Source of the DNA: Olsenella sp. Marseille-P4559
GTDB lineage: Bacteria > Actinomycetota > Coriobacteriia > Coriobacteriales > Atopobiaceae
Assembly: GCF_900605015.1 (NCBI RefSeq)
Contig: NZ_LR027574.1
Span: 84,493 to 136,054 of the forward strand
DNA: 51,562 nt
Direction: 5' to 3'
The notes beneath the pieces are model-generated. The model worked only from the letters and a program-made list of their open reading frames with translations, was not told where the DNA came from and made no database searches. Position numbers and translations under genes: made by a program. Of the stretch, positions 17,786 to 25,797 are shown one piece after another. The first letter of the stretch is position 1, and each line of letters begins with the position of its first letter.

Positions 17786-18922
17786 ATGAAGAACATGACT
17801 CGTCGCGGATTCCTGAAGGCGGCTGGCGCTGGCGTAGCCGTCGCAGGCCTCGGCCTAGTTGGCTGTGGTGGCGGCTCTGGTTCCGCCGCTACGACCGCCG
17901 ACGCGAGCGGCGGCGACGCCGCCGGTGGTGACGTTGCCGGCAAGACCGTTGCCTTCATCCCAAAGATCACGGGCAACGCCTTCTTCGAGTCCGCTAATGA
18001 CGGTGCTCAGAAGTATGCCAAGGACTGGGGCTTCACGGTCGACTACATCGGCTCCTCCAGTGCCTCTGCTTCCGACCAGGTTGGCATCATCAACCAGGCC
18101 GTCGCCAATGGCGTCGACGCTCTCTGTATCTCCACGGTTGACGCCGCTGGCGTGTCCGACGCCCTGAAGAAGGCCACGGACTCTGGCATCGTCGTCGCCA
18201 CGTGGGACTCCGACGCCCAGCCCGAGGACCGCACTCTCATGGTCTCCCAGGGCACACCCGAGATTCTCGGCCAGATGCTCATCGACATGTCCGTCGATGG
18301 CCTCAAGCAGCGCGGCAAGGATCCCAGCTCCGACAAGATTACCTATGCTTGGCACTACTCTCAGGCCACTGTTACCGACCAGAACTCCTGGCAGGTCGCT
18401 GCTGAGGCCATTATCAAGAAGGACTATCCCAACTGGGAGAACGTCCACCCCGACAACTACTACTCCAATCAGGACGCCGAGCAGGCCAAGACGGTCGGTG
18501 CCGCTGTCCTGAGTGCGTTCCCCGACATTGACCTCATCATCTGCAATGACTCCACGGCTCTTCCCGGCCAGCTCGCTGCTGCTGAGGCCGCCGGTTATGA
18601 CCAGACCAAAATCACAATAACCGGCTTTGCCTCCCCGCAGTCCATCAAGGACTACTGCGCCAACGGCACCATCTACAATTGGGGCCTCTGGGACTGCGGC
18701 ATCCAGGGCGCCATGGGCTGCTACGTCGCTGCTTACCTCGCCGCTGGGAACAAGGTCAAGGTTGGCGACACCATCTCCATCCCGAGCATCGGTGACGTCA
18801 AGGTCGAGGCCAACGACTCCATCTCTGAGGGTGCCAAGACTGGCGATGAGAACAACGGTGTCGTGCTGTTGCCCGAGCGTCTCGTCTTCACCAAGGATAA
18901 TATGAATAACTACAACTTCTAA
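17786..18922 (+). CDS. lsrB: AI-2-binding lipoprotein LsrB, Tat-type signal
   Basis: A 378-residue periplasmic-binding-protein-type (Peripla_BP_4) sugar receptor. The N-terminus has a twin-arginine motif (TRRGFLKAAG) and a lipobox ending at Cys (GLVGC), so it is probably exported by Tat and then lipid-anchored outside the membrane. The mature part begins VAFIPKITGNAFFESANDGA, as in LsrB/RbsB receptors. It captures AI-2 for LsrACD. The start is ATG 17786 after AAGGGAGG. A low-complexity Ala/Gly/Asp linker follows the lipobox. Confidence 0.92.
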   Translation: MKNMTRRGFLKAAGAGVAVAGLGLVGCGGGSGSAATTADASGGDAAGGDVAGKTVAFIPKITGNAFFESANDGAQKYAKDWGFTVDYIGSSSASASDQVGIINQAVANGVDALCISTVDAAGVSDALKKATDSGIVVATWDSDAQPEDRTLMVSQGTPEILGQMLIDMSVDGLKQRGKDPSSDKITYAWHYSQATVTDQNSWQVAAEAIIKKDYPNWENVHPDNYYSNQDAEQAKTVGAAVLSAFPDIDLIICNDSTALPGQLAAAEAAGYDQTKITITGFASPQSIKDYCANGTIYNWGLWDCGIQGAMGCYVAAYLAAGNKVKVGDTISIPSIGDVKVEANDSISEGAKTGDENNGVVLLPERLVFTKDNMNNYNF

Positions 18923-18944
18923 GCTATAGGCGCCTGCTTGTTAC

Positions 18945-18980
18945 GGGGGGCGCCGCAAAGGCGCGGCGGCCCTCCTTGTT
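18945..18980 (+). terminator. GC-rich hairpin between lsrB and lsrF
   Basis: A G-rich arm (about 18945-18956) pairs with a C-rich arm ending near 18974 around an AAAG loop, followed by a T-rich run (TTGTTTCT). This would act as a partial terminator or 3' stabiliser, giving more receptor mRNA than lsrF mRNA. The folding was done by eye. Confidence 0.5.
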
Positions 18981-19158
18981 TCTGCGGGGTCGTTATGATT
19001 AACGCGATGCTCTTGCGCGAGACAGGGCAAAGTCGGAATCATCTCGGCATCGCCTCCGCTGGTCGTTCGCTTGGCGGCGACCGCATCCCTAGACCCCCAT
19101 CACCATTACAGGAGTCTTCCCCAGGAGTGGGGAGGGCAAGTGGAAAGGATTCTGACAC

Positions 19159-20037
19159 ATGGCTGATTTGGATGATCTCAAGGTTGCCCACGACTATCAC
19201 GTCGATGTGCCCTTCGCCAACGATAAAGGCTTCTACGTCAAGGGAGCCAACAGCCTTGACTGGGGCATGAAGAAGCACCTCTCCAACATCTTTAGCCCCA
19301 AGAGTGGCAATACCGTCATGTTTGCCTTCGATCACGGCTACTTCATGGGCGCCACAGCTGGCCTTGAGCGCCTCGATTTGCTCCTACCCAAGCTCGCCCC
19401 CTATGTGGACTGCTTCATGGGTACTCGCGGTGCCCTCCGCACCTGCGTGCCGCCCGAGATCACGAAGGCCATCGCTCTGCGCACCACCTCTGGCTCTTCT
19501 ATGCTTCAGGGTGACCTCTCACATGAGGTTGTCGCTGTTGATATCGAAGACGCTATCCGCATGAACGCGGACTGCATGGCCTCCCAAGTCTTCATCGGTG
19601 CCGACGGCCAGCTGTCCTCCATCGACAACCTGAGCCGCACCATCAACGTCGGCATGCGCTACAGCATCCCGACGCTTGGCGTCTGTGCTGTGGGCAAGGA
19701 TATGGAGCGCACACCGCGCTTCTTCAAGCTCGCTACGCGCATCATCGCCGAAATGGGCTGCCAGATGGTTAAGACCTACGACTGCGAGGACTTCGATGAG
19801 GTCGTGGCCGCCTGTCCCGTGCCCATCGTTGTTGCCGGCGGCAAGAAGCTCCCCGAGAAGGACGCCCTGCACCTCGCCTACGACGTCATCTGCAAGGGTG
19901 CCCGCGGCGTTGACATGGGCCGTAATATCTTCCAGTCCACACACCCCATCGAGATGGCCCAGTGTGTCAACAAGATTGTGCACGAGGGTATGACTGACGT
20001 CGAGGCTTGGGAGATGTTCCAGGACATTGCCAAGTAG
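19159..20037 (+). CDS. lsrF: Phospho-AI-2 thiolase/aldolase LsrF
   Basis: A 292-residue DeoC/FbaB-type class I aldolase-fold protein. In enterobacteria LsrF transfers an acetyl group from the phospho-AI-2 derivative to CoA. Family landmarks are MFAFDHGYFMGAT, the predicted Schiff-base lysine in MVKTYDCEDF, and the phosphate-binding end VVAGGKKLPE with GARGVDMGRNIFQS. It is last gene of the lsr operon, 236 bp after lsrB, so an internal promoter is possible. No lsrG or tam follows. Confidence 0.92.
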   Translation: MADLDDLKVAHDYHVDVPFANDKGFYVKGANSLDWGMKKHLSNIFSPKSGNTVMFAFDHGYFMGATAGLERLDLLLPKLAPYVDCFMGTRGALRTCVPPEITKAIALRTTSGSSMLQGDLSHEVVAVDIEDAIRMNADCMASQVFIGADGQLSSIDNLSRTINVGMRYSIPTLGVCAVGKDMERTPRFFKLATRIIAEMGCQMVKTYDCEDFDEVVAACPVPIVVAGGKKLPEKDALHLAYDVICKGARGVDMGRNIFQSTHPIEMAQCVNKIVHEGMTDVEAWEMFQDIAK

Positions 20038-20140
20038 AGACGGGCTCCAGCGGAGCTTCCGCATCAGGACGGCACACGAATGCCGCTCATCCACATAACG
20101 CATCACATGGCCCACGCCCGTCTTGGGTGTGCCGTCTCCC

Positions 20141-20181
20141 GCGTCCAGAGTCCAGTTCCCCCTTCCACTGGCTCTGGACGC
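20141..20181 (+). terminator. Strong hairpin after lsrF
   Basis: Arms GCGTCCAGAGTCCAGT (20141-20156) and ACTGGCTCTGGACGC (20167-20181) pair over about 15 bp with one mismatch around a C/T-rich loop, followed by ATTTGT. Its position about 100 bp after the lsrF stop makes it the likely end of the lsr transcript. Confidence 0.7.
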
Positions 20182-20244
20182 ATTTGTATGCTCGTGCGGT
20201 CGATAGGGGGCAACATGGGCGAAACAGCTTCCAAGGAGGGCTCC

Positions 20245-20369
20245 ATGACCGGTGAGGACTACTGCGCATGGTGCTTGTCGATGCCCGTCTCGCCGCCGAG
20301 GAGAGCGAGGTGCCCATCGGTACCGCTGTCGTGTGTGATGGCAAGGCCGTCGCCCGTGCGCGTAGCGGG
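20245..20369 (+). pseudogene. tadA-like tRNA adenosine deaminase, 5' fragment
   Basis: After a good ribosome binding site (AAGGAGG) comes an N-terminus MTGEDYCAW. In a shifted frame from 20268 follows DARLAAEESEVPIGTAVV and CDGKAVARARS, which reads like the first 40 residues of TadA-family deaminases. The catalytic HAE and PCxxC parts are absent; the sequence runs into a transposase relic instead. It is therefore a frameshifted, truncated gene fragment, presumably cut by insertion. Confidence 0.6.
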
Positions 20370-20830
20370 CGCGGGACGAAGCGGAGCCCTTCCGCCCGTG
20401 CGGGGTTTTCGGCGACCGGCTTCTTGTGGGTCTGGCCGTAGCCTTCGATAGGTCGGCATCGTTGATGTTGGTCTCGCCGATTCAGACATGGACGCGCAGT
20501 ACGATTCGCTCCTGGTAACCGCCCGCGACGGCGAACAGGTGGTGCTACTCCCAGGCGGTGTGGTAGCTGGTGCGGCAGGCCCCGTGCATGCGTCGAGCGG
20601 TACGGAGAACAGCGCGAGCCTGATGAAGAACACCCAGGAGGCGATTGGCTGCTTGCAGTTCCGAGCACCGTGCCGGTCAGCGATGTGAAGCGCGCCCCGC
20701 AGTGCGGGCACCTCCACCGCTGCACGTCGGACGGCTCCCGCCCATCCCTCCGGGGGGAACTTCGAGCCGCACTGTGTTTGATAGCCTTGATGTTGCGGGT
20801 TGGGCCTGGTGCCGACGTACCAAGCGGTGA
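20260..20830 (-). pseudogene. IS1595-like transposase relic, frame-disrupted
   Basis: On the minus strand, pieces of one transposase are spread over two or three frames: a zinc-ribbon segment (RWRCPHCGARFTSLTGT), a segment WVFFIRLALFSVPLDAC, and a segment EGYGQTHKKPVAENPARAEG. The zinc ribbon followed by W..FIRL is the layout of IS1595/ISXO2-type transposases. The frame changes and missing catalytic parts mean it is dead. Limits are approximate. Confidence 0.6.
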
Positions 20831-20833
20831 CGT

Positions 20834-21003
20834 TTGGAGGGCAGGATCTACAGCAAGGGGGGAGAAGACCAGGGCAGCCAAGCCCTACATCAGGCACGGC
20901 CTCAAGGCCACGGCGCCATGCGGGAGCTCGGGTACCCCGGCCGCGTTCGGCTGGCCGGCTGGTGCGGAGAGTGGCAAGACGGCGGGGACGAGACCATGGG
21001 CAT
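20834..21003 (+). pseudogene. IS3-type orfA (HTH) relic
   Basis: The translation begins MEGRIYSK, continues in another frame with YIRHGLKATA, and returns with AMRELGYPGRVRLAGWCGEW. Together this matches the N-terminal helix-turn-helix part of IS3/IS150-type OrfA proteins, interrupted by frameshifts. No orfB is present downstream. Limits are approximate. Confidence 0.5.
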
Positions 21004-21146
21004 GGCCTTAAGCGCTGCACGACAAGACAGAGGAAGGCCGCAGCCAGGCGCTGCCTCGCCCACGGGGGGGCGCAGCGCCCCCACCAGGCGTGGGCTCGGG
21101 CATCCCAGGCGCACATCGCCTCTCGCGCGCCGTTGGCCAGGTCCCA

Positions 21147-21692
21147 ATGCAGCAATATTCCATCATGGATCTGCGCCAGAGGTTCGGCATTCTGGACGAC
21201 GTGCCCGACAGCCAGGTGAAGGATTGGCTTCTGCTCGACTACTATGCGAGCCAAGACAACCACAGCCCTAGCCACTGGCCTTGGTCATGGAATAAGGACA
21301 CGTACGACGAGCACGAGGATCCCGATGAACAGCACAGTGAGGGTATGAACACCTTTGACGAGCGGTATCGCCTTCATCGTTGGCTTGAGGGGTATGATAT
21401 CGATGCCAGCGTTTCGCTTGTCCGTCCGGTGAACATCCTTGGGGGCATGGACGCGATGAAAGACGACCAGCGCAAGGGGAAGCACGTCATCCTCAACATG
21501 CCTCGCACGGAGTTCTGCCATGAAGACGGAAGTGTGTGTTTCGATGCCGATAGGGGGCATGCTGTTACGGTCATTGGCATCGACGCGCGAGGCCGGATCA
21601 TCGTCTCCTCCTGGGGGCAGCGGCTGTACGTGTGGCCGAGCGACTTCGGCCCGCTCGGCCTGATATACGAGACGGTGGACTATGGTGAGTAG
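21147..21692 (+). CDS. Unrecognised protein with a C39-like C-terminal motif
   Basis: A 181-residue acidic protein. Its C-terminal part (GHAVTVIGIDARGRIIVSSWG) looks like the histidine/Asn side of a papain-like C39-family peptidase fold, but I see no matching N-terminal catalytic cysteine, so it may be inactive or a binding version. No signal peptide is visible. The start is uncertain: ATG 21147 has only a weak AGG upstream, and the open frame extends back to 21090. It overlaps the start of the next gene by 11 bases, so the two are probably co-transcribed. Confidence 0.6.
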   Translation: MQQYSIMDLRQRFGILDDVPDSQVKDWLLLDYYASQDNHSPSHWPWSWNKDTYDEHEDPDEQHSEGMNTFDERYRLHRWLEGYDIDASVSLVRPVNILGGMDAMKDDQRKGKHVILNMPRTEFCHEDGSVCFDADRGHAVTVIGIDARGRIIVSSWGQRLYVWPSDFGPLGLIYETVDYGE

Positions 21693-22605
21693 CCAGCTGA
21701 CGCGTCGGGGTGTAATCAGGCTGGCGGTGTCGCTCGGCGCTGCGGCAGTCTGTGCGGGTAGCGTATGGTTCGCCACCACCGGGGGGCCGATGACCGAGGA
21801 ACAGAAGAGCCTGCTTAACGGCTTCAAGCACCTGAGGAAGTTGCAGGACTACGACTACGACTTCAAGCTCGCGAAGTCCAAGGGCATCTGCTCGAGGGAC
21901 GACGGGCCGGACCTGGGCTACATCGAGCTCCAGGGGAAGTACGACCGGGCCCTGTCGCTCTTCCTCGGGCAGACGCTCGACATGCAGAGCCTCGATGCCG
22001 AGCTCGAGGCGAAAGGGATTCCAGGCTACAACGTGCGTCCCGATGACCCTGCCGGCACCATGTGGGAATGGTTCCGCAGCCGCTCGCACCTCTCCTCCCC
22101 CTATCTCTACCTGAGGAGCAACCTGCGCATCGAGCGCCTATCGGAGGAGGACATAGAGGCTCTGCGCACCGAATCGCTCGACACGGACGAGGGCAGGCAG
22201 GCGCTCGCTGTCCTCGCGGCGCGCACCTACCAGGAGCTCACGAGCTACGAGGGGGAGCACGGCTCCTGGACCCTTGGGGATGGCATCCACACCGTGCTGT
22301 ACTGCGACCTCGGTAGCCACAATCCCACAGATCCCGGCAATAACCCCGCTCCGGCCGAGAGCCTCGTCCTGTGGCTCACTTTCAAAGACGAGACGCTGCG
22401 CGACATGTCGCGCAGCGTGGAGGAGAGGAACGACATTTACGACAGAAACCTGGACTGGCGCTTCTACATCCAGAACGAGGTCATCCCTGCCTACGAGAAG
22501 AAGTTTTCCGACATCTTGGGCTATCCGGTGAAGATATTCCTGCATGACAACCCCATGACCAAGGAGGAGCACGACGAGTTCGAGAGGGAGCTTGCCGGCA
22601 ACTAG
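21682..22605 (+). CDS. Unrecognised exported protein
   Basis: A 307-residue protein with an N-terminal signal: TRRGVIRLAVSLGAAAVCAGSVWFATT, here described as an RR pair followed by a roughly 18-residue hydrophobic segment; Tat or Sec export is possible. The cysteine in AAVCAG is not a good lipobox because valine precedes it. The mature part is rich in charged residues and Leu, has no motif I know, and ends in an acidic helix. It overlaps the previous gene and is 29 bp before the next small gene. Confidence 0.65.
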   Translation: MVSSQLTRRGVIRLAVSLGAAAVCAGSVWFATTGGPMTEEQKSLLNGFKHLRKLQDYDYDFKLAKSKGICSRDDGPDLGYIELQGKYDRALSLFLGQTLDMQSLDAELEAKGIPGYNVRPDDPAGTMWEWFRSRSHLSSPYLYLRSNLRIERLSEEDIEALRTESLDTDEGRQALAVLAARTYQELTSYEGEHGSWTLGDGIHTVLYCDLGSHNPTDPGNNPAPAESLVLWLTFKDETLRDMSRSVEERNDIYDRNLDWRFYIQNEVIPAYEKKFSDILGYPVKIFLHDNPMTKEEHDEFERELAGN

Positions 22606-22634
22606 CGACGCACGAGCGGGAACGGAGGGACCTC

Positions 22635-22772
22635 ATGGCAGAGGGGACCATACGCACCAGCGAGGCGGCGTCGGCCAGGCTCGCCGAGCTCGTCGAGGCG
22701 GACGCGAAGGCGGCCGTCGCCGCAGACGGCGCGCTCCACGTGGCGGATGGCATACGCGCGCGGACGCTCTAG
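22635..22772 (+). CDS. Small helical protein, 45 residues
   Basis: ATG 22635 follows GGAGGG at a good distance and opens a 45-codon frame ending TAG 22770-22772. The product is Ala/Glu-rich and predicted helical (begins MAEGTIRTSEAASARLAELV). Tight spacing on both sides suggests it belongs to the same operon. The size and helicity, next to a coiled-coil gene, recall the small accessory genes of type VII secretion effectors, but no WXG motif or LXG toxin is visible. Confidence 0.55.
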   Translation: MAEGTIRTSEAASARLAELVEADAKAAVAADGALHVADGIRARTL

Positions 22773-22780
22773 GGGCACCG

Positions 22781-23176
22781 ATGAACAGAGTGGAGTACGA
22801 GCGCAGGCGGGAGGCCATCGGCCGGCAGGGTGCGGCACGGCGCGGCGCGCTGGAGCGCGAGCCCGGCGCCATGCGCGACGAGGACAAGAGACTTGCCGAG
22901 CGCGTGGAGGAGGCCGCGTCCCTCACGAGCCAGGATCTCTTCGGCGTGAGCGAGCGCGTCGCCTCCGGGCTGCTCCCCGCCTCCCTCATGGCAAAGGCCG
23001 ATGCCGCGGCTGCCCAACTGAGATGGTTCCAGGGCGTTGCCGAGGACGAGGGGCGCAGTCGCGACATACGACGCCGCGAGGTGGAGAATCGCCTGCAGGA
23101 GGCCATCGACGACTGTCGCGTACGGCTCGCCCGACTGGATGACGAGTTCTCCAGGGGACGCTGCGAGGGGATGTAG
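22781..23176 (+). CDS. Small coiled-coil protein
   Basis: A 131-residue, highly charged, almost wholly helical protein (starts MNRVEYERRREAIGRQ) without membrane segments or cysteine motifs. ATG 22781 follows AGGGG eight bases after the previous stop. The longer frame from 22602 lacks a plausible start. Its function is unknown. It is the last gene of the four-gene run 21147-23176. Confidence 0.6.
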   Translation: MNRVEYERRREAIGRQGAARRGALEREPGAMRDEDKRLAERVEEAASLTSQDLFGVSERVASGLLPASLMAKADAAAAQLRWFQGVAEDEGRSRDIRRREVENRLQEAIDDCRVRLARLDDEFSRGRCEGM

Positions 23177-23734
23177 CGGCGGCGGCTTAGCTCCAGCCGT
23201 GGTTCATCGTTTTTCCTGAAGCCAGTCTGGCGTTTCCGCAGGTCATCGGATGCTTGATTCAGAAAAGCGATGAACTGCATGAGCGGCGAGCGCTGTGGCC
23301 ACTTGGGTTTGAGGTCCCATAGGGCCATCCCATTTCACGAATTGACGGTTGGTGGCAGTTTTCCGGGGGCGCCTCAAGTATCAAGTGGTTCAGGCCTTGA
23401 TGAAGTGCCGGTCAGCGATTTACTACCTTGCCGCTCTCACATCAAGGATTTTCCCAGAACTGCCACCAACCGTCATTCGTAATTGGCGACTTATCATTGG
23501 GGAACTCGCTGACGTAGGCGCAGCAATGGAGCGTGTGGGTGCTGTACGGTCAGGCCTGAGAAACACTGCTTTAGCCATGGTGGCTAGGTGACGTTCGTAC
23601 CCTTGAAGGTCGTTGCAGCGGGGAGCCAAGGCATATGCGCGCGACTCAGTACCTAATCAGTTGCAAAGACAACATACCTTCTTTGCGTATCGCGCCATCC
23701 TATCTCTGATTGCCGAGCGAAAGGAGCAGTGCTC
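23177..23734. other. Intergenic stretch holding a MITE-like element
   Basis: No intact gene is visible. The middle is an inverted-repeat element (23337-23480, listed separately). On the minus strand an open frame (about 23196-23328, beginning MALWDLKPKWPQ) may be another transposon fragment, but I do not recognise it. The right end carries AAGGAG of the next gene. Confidence 0.4.
23337..23480. mobile_element. MITE-like element with 17-bp perfect terminal inverted repeats
   Basis: GACGGTTGGTGGCAGTT (23344-23360) is repeated inverted at 23458-23474. The match extends outward through ACGAAT with one extra base on the left. The 97-bp interior encodes nothing. It shares the 15-mer GTGCCGGTCAGCGAT (23405-23419) with the IS1595-like relic (20670-20684), suggesting an internally deleted derivative of a related element. 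Confidence 0.65.
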
Positions 23735-24385
23735 ATGAACGAAACAGCGGGCCACGTATTTGACATCGCAGCAGATAATCCGCCGGTTGCAGGTTGTACC
23801 GTGTCGCGTCCGGTGTGGGTGGCGGGCGGCAACGGGCTTTCGTACTTCAGCCTCGGTGCCGGTACCGACATCAGCGCGGAGCTCTATGGCTATCATCGGC
23901 TTGAGCTGGTCGTTGCCGGCGAGGCCCAGATGACGGGCCACACATCTGCTATCGTTTGCACCGGCCAGGTCGTGGCTACTCCCACAGATGTCCCGGTGGG
24001 AGTGCGTGCCGAGAAGGATACTGTCTACGTCGAGGTTTCGCTCGAGAAGGGTACAACCATGAACAGCGTGATCAAGCCAGGCGAGGCGTTCACCCTCAAA
24101 GACCTCATCCCTTACCAGGACGGTCGCATCGTAAACATGGACCTGGCGCACAACGACAGCATGAAGTTCGTGCTGATGAGCTTTGACGCCGGCACTGGCC
24201 TTTCGGAGCACGCCGCTCCCGGCGATGCTCTGGTGTTCGCACTGGAGGGCGAGGCCACCATCACCTACGAGGGCGTCGAGAACGTTGTCCGTGCTGGTCA
24301 GACCTTCAAGTTTGACGCCGGTGGCCACCATGCCGTGCGTGCCGACAAGCAATTCAAGATGGCGCTGCTGGTCACACTGGCCTAG
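23735..24385 (+). CDS. Two-domain cupin (bicupin) protein
   Basis: A 216-residue protein made of two cupin-like barrels. The second carries HAAPGDALVFALEGEATITY and GGHHAVRA, typical cupin motifs 1 and 2; the first is more diverged (LELVVAGEAQMTG). Proteins of this kind in gut bacteria are often small-molecule binding regulators or isomerases. I chose ATG 23735, eight bases after AAGGAG, over GTG 23729. It is a lone gene, convergent with the sensor kinase gene. It is not close kin of the lsr cupin at 10617. Confidence 0.8.
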   Translation: MNETAGHVFDIAADNPPVAGCTVSRPVWVAGGNGLSYFSLGAGTDISAELYGYHRLELVVAGEAQMTGHTSAIVCTGQVVATPTDVPVGVRAEKDTVYVEVSLEKGTTMNSVIKPGEAFTLKDLIPYQDGRIVNMDLAHNDSMKFVLMSFDAGTGLSEHAAPGDALVFALEGEATITYEGVENVVRAGQTFKFDAGGHHAVRADKQFKMALLVTLA

Positions 24386-24450
24386 CGCTTCCTCAGCAGA
24401 CTTGCAGGGGACCTCGACAGTCCGACAAGGGCACACGGCCGGCGCTGCCC

Positions 24451-25797
24451 TCACTCCGGGATCGGTATCAGCACGTTCACGTGGAACACGTCGTCGTCGT
24501 GGCTGAAGGTCACGGAACCGCCGTACTTCTCGGCAACGTCTCGCATGGAGCGCGAGCCAAGCCCGTGGCCGGTGGGGTCGGCGGCCGTGGTCTTGGGCAG
24601 TCCGTCGACCATCGTCACGTTGCCGTCGAAGTAGTTGGTCACGTTGAGTGTGAGCATCCCGCCCGTGCGCCGAGCCACCAGGCCAATGGCGCGCCTGTTG
24701 GGGTCGGGGAGCTTGCGTATGGCGTCCAGCGAGTTGTCGAGGGCGTTTCCCACCAACGAATAGATGTCGACAGGGTCCATGAATGACAGTGCCGAGCCGT
24801 CGGCGATGCACGAGAGCGTGGCTCCCTCGCGCTCGCACACAAGGCCTTTCACAAGGAGGAGTGCGTCCAGAGCGTCGTTTCCGGTCTTCAGCCTAAGCTC
24901 TGGCATGCGTGCCTCGCCCGCCAGCTCCTCGAGCTTCGCGGCGTTTGCCCCGCCTTCTCGCGCCGCCGCACGCACGCGGCAGCGCAGCGCCTCCACGCGT
25001 GCGTTTACAGCCTCTACGCTCTCGCGCATGAGCGTGTAGTGGGCCTCCTGGTCGGCATCCATGCGTTTCAAGGCTGCCATGTCAGACTCGAGCTGGCGCG
25101 AGTAGAGCATCTCAAACTCGAGTGCCAGCGCGAAGACGCAGATCACGTCGTGTACGGCGCGCAGCACCATCACGAGTGGTACGGGAATGCCGGCAATCAG
25201 CAGGTACTTGTTCTCCATGTCAAAGACGATGGCGATGAGCACCACCAGCGCAAGCACCAGAAGGATCTTTTTGTTCTCGATTTCTACCAGGCCGTTCTTA
25301 TGGATGGGCCGCACAAAGAACCAGTAGCACACCGGGTAGACCACGGCCATTCCCAAAAGGTTGAGCGGCAAGAACAAGGGGCTGGCCATGTTGGTTCCCG
25401 TGCCCTCGGCAAGAAGAAACGCCGAGTAGGTCACGCAACTCGCGAGGTTCTGGATGATGTATCCCGCCGTTGCGCAGAAGAGCGCCGTCCAGATGGACAC
25501 CTCAAAGCAAAGGACCAGCGTCCCAACGATGAGCGCCAGCATTGCCACAAAGTCCAGCGCCTCGGCCACAAACGAGACCGTTCGCGACGAGAAGACCGAG
25601 ACGACGAGCGAGTTCCTATAGAGCGCAAACGAGACGAACGCCATGGCCACGCAGGACGCAACTCCGCGCAACGCGAAGAGACTGCGCTTGGGAAGCAGGG
25701 CCGCAAACATCCCTACAGCTATCACGAGCTGCGTGGATATGGTTGCGGTCAGGATGAGGGCCGACCTTGTCATGATGGCTGCGATGGTCGTGCTCAC
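24451..25797 (-). CDS. GHKL sensor kinase homologue lacking the phospho-acceptor histidines
   Basis: A 448-residue AgrC/ComD-type protein: six or seven N-terminal membrane spans (about 1-225), a coiled-coil dimerisation region, and a C-terminal ATPase domain with N-box GNALDNSLDAI and G-box GHGLGSRSM. Aligned with the kinase upstream, its two dimerisation-helix histidines are replaced: H258 and H262 of that protein correspond to E269 and C273 here. ATP binding looks intact, phosphotransfer does not. The GTG start overlaps the upstream stop (GTGA), so the pair should be made in step. I infer a modulating or heterodimer partner. Confidence 0.85.
   Translation of the reverse strand: MSTTIAAIMTRSALILTATISTQLVIAVGMFAALLPKRSLFALRGVASCVAMAFVSFALYRNSLVVSVFSSRTVSFVAEALDFVAMLALIVGTLVLCFEVSIWTALFCATAGYIIQNLASCVTYSAFLLAEGTGTNMASPLFLPLNLLGMAVVYPVCYWFFVRPIHKNGLVEIENKKILLVLALVVLIAIVFDMENKYLLIAGIPVPLVMVLRAVHDVICVFALALEFEMLYSRQLESDMAALKRMDADQEAHYTLMRESVEAVNARVEALRCRVRAAAREGGANAAKLEELAGEARMPELRLKTGNDALDALLLVKGLVCEREGATLSCIADGSALSFMDPVDIYSLVGNALDNSLDAIRKLPDPNRRAIGLVARRTGGMLTLNVTNYFDGNVTMVDGLPKTTAADPTGHGLGSRSMRDVAEKYGGSVTFSHDDDVFHVNVLIPIPE

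Noticed and set aside
22602-22780. N-terminal extension of the coiled-coil gene back to 22602
   Set aside because: The extension is Arg/Gly-rich noise and overlaps a better-supported small gene at 22635-22772 in another frame.
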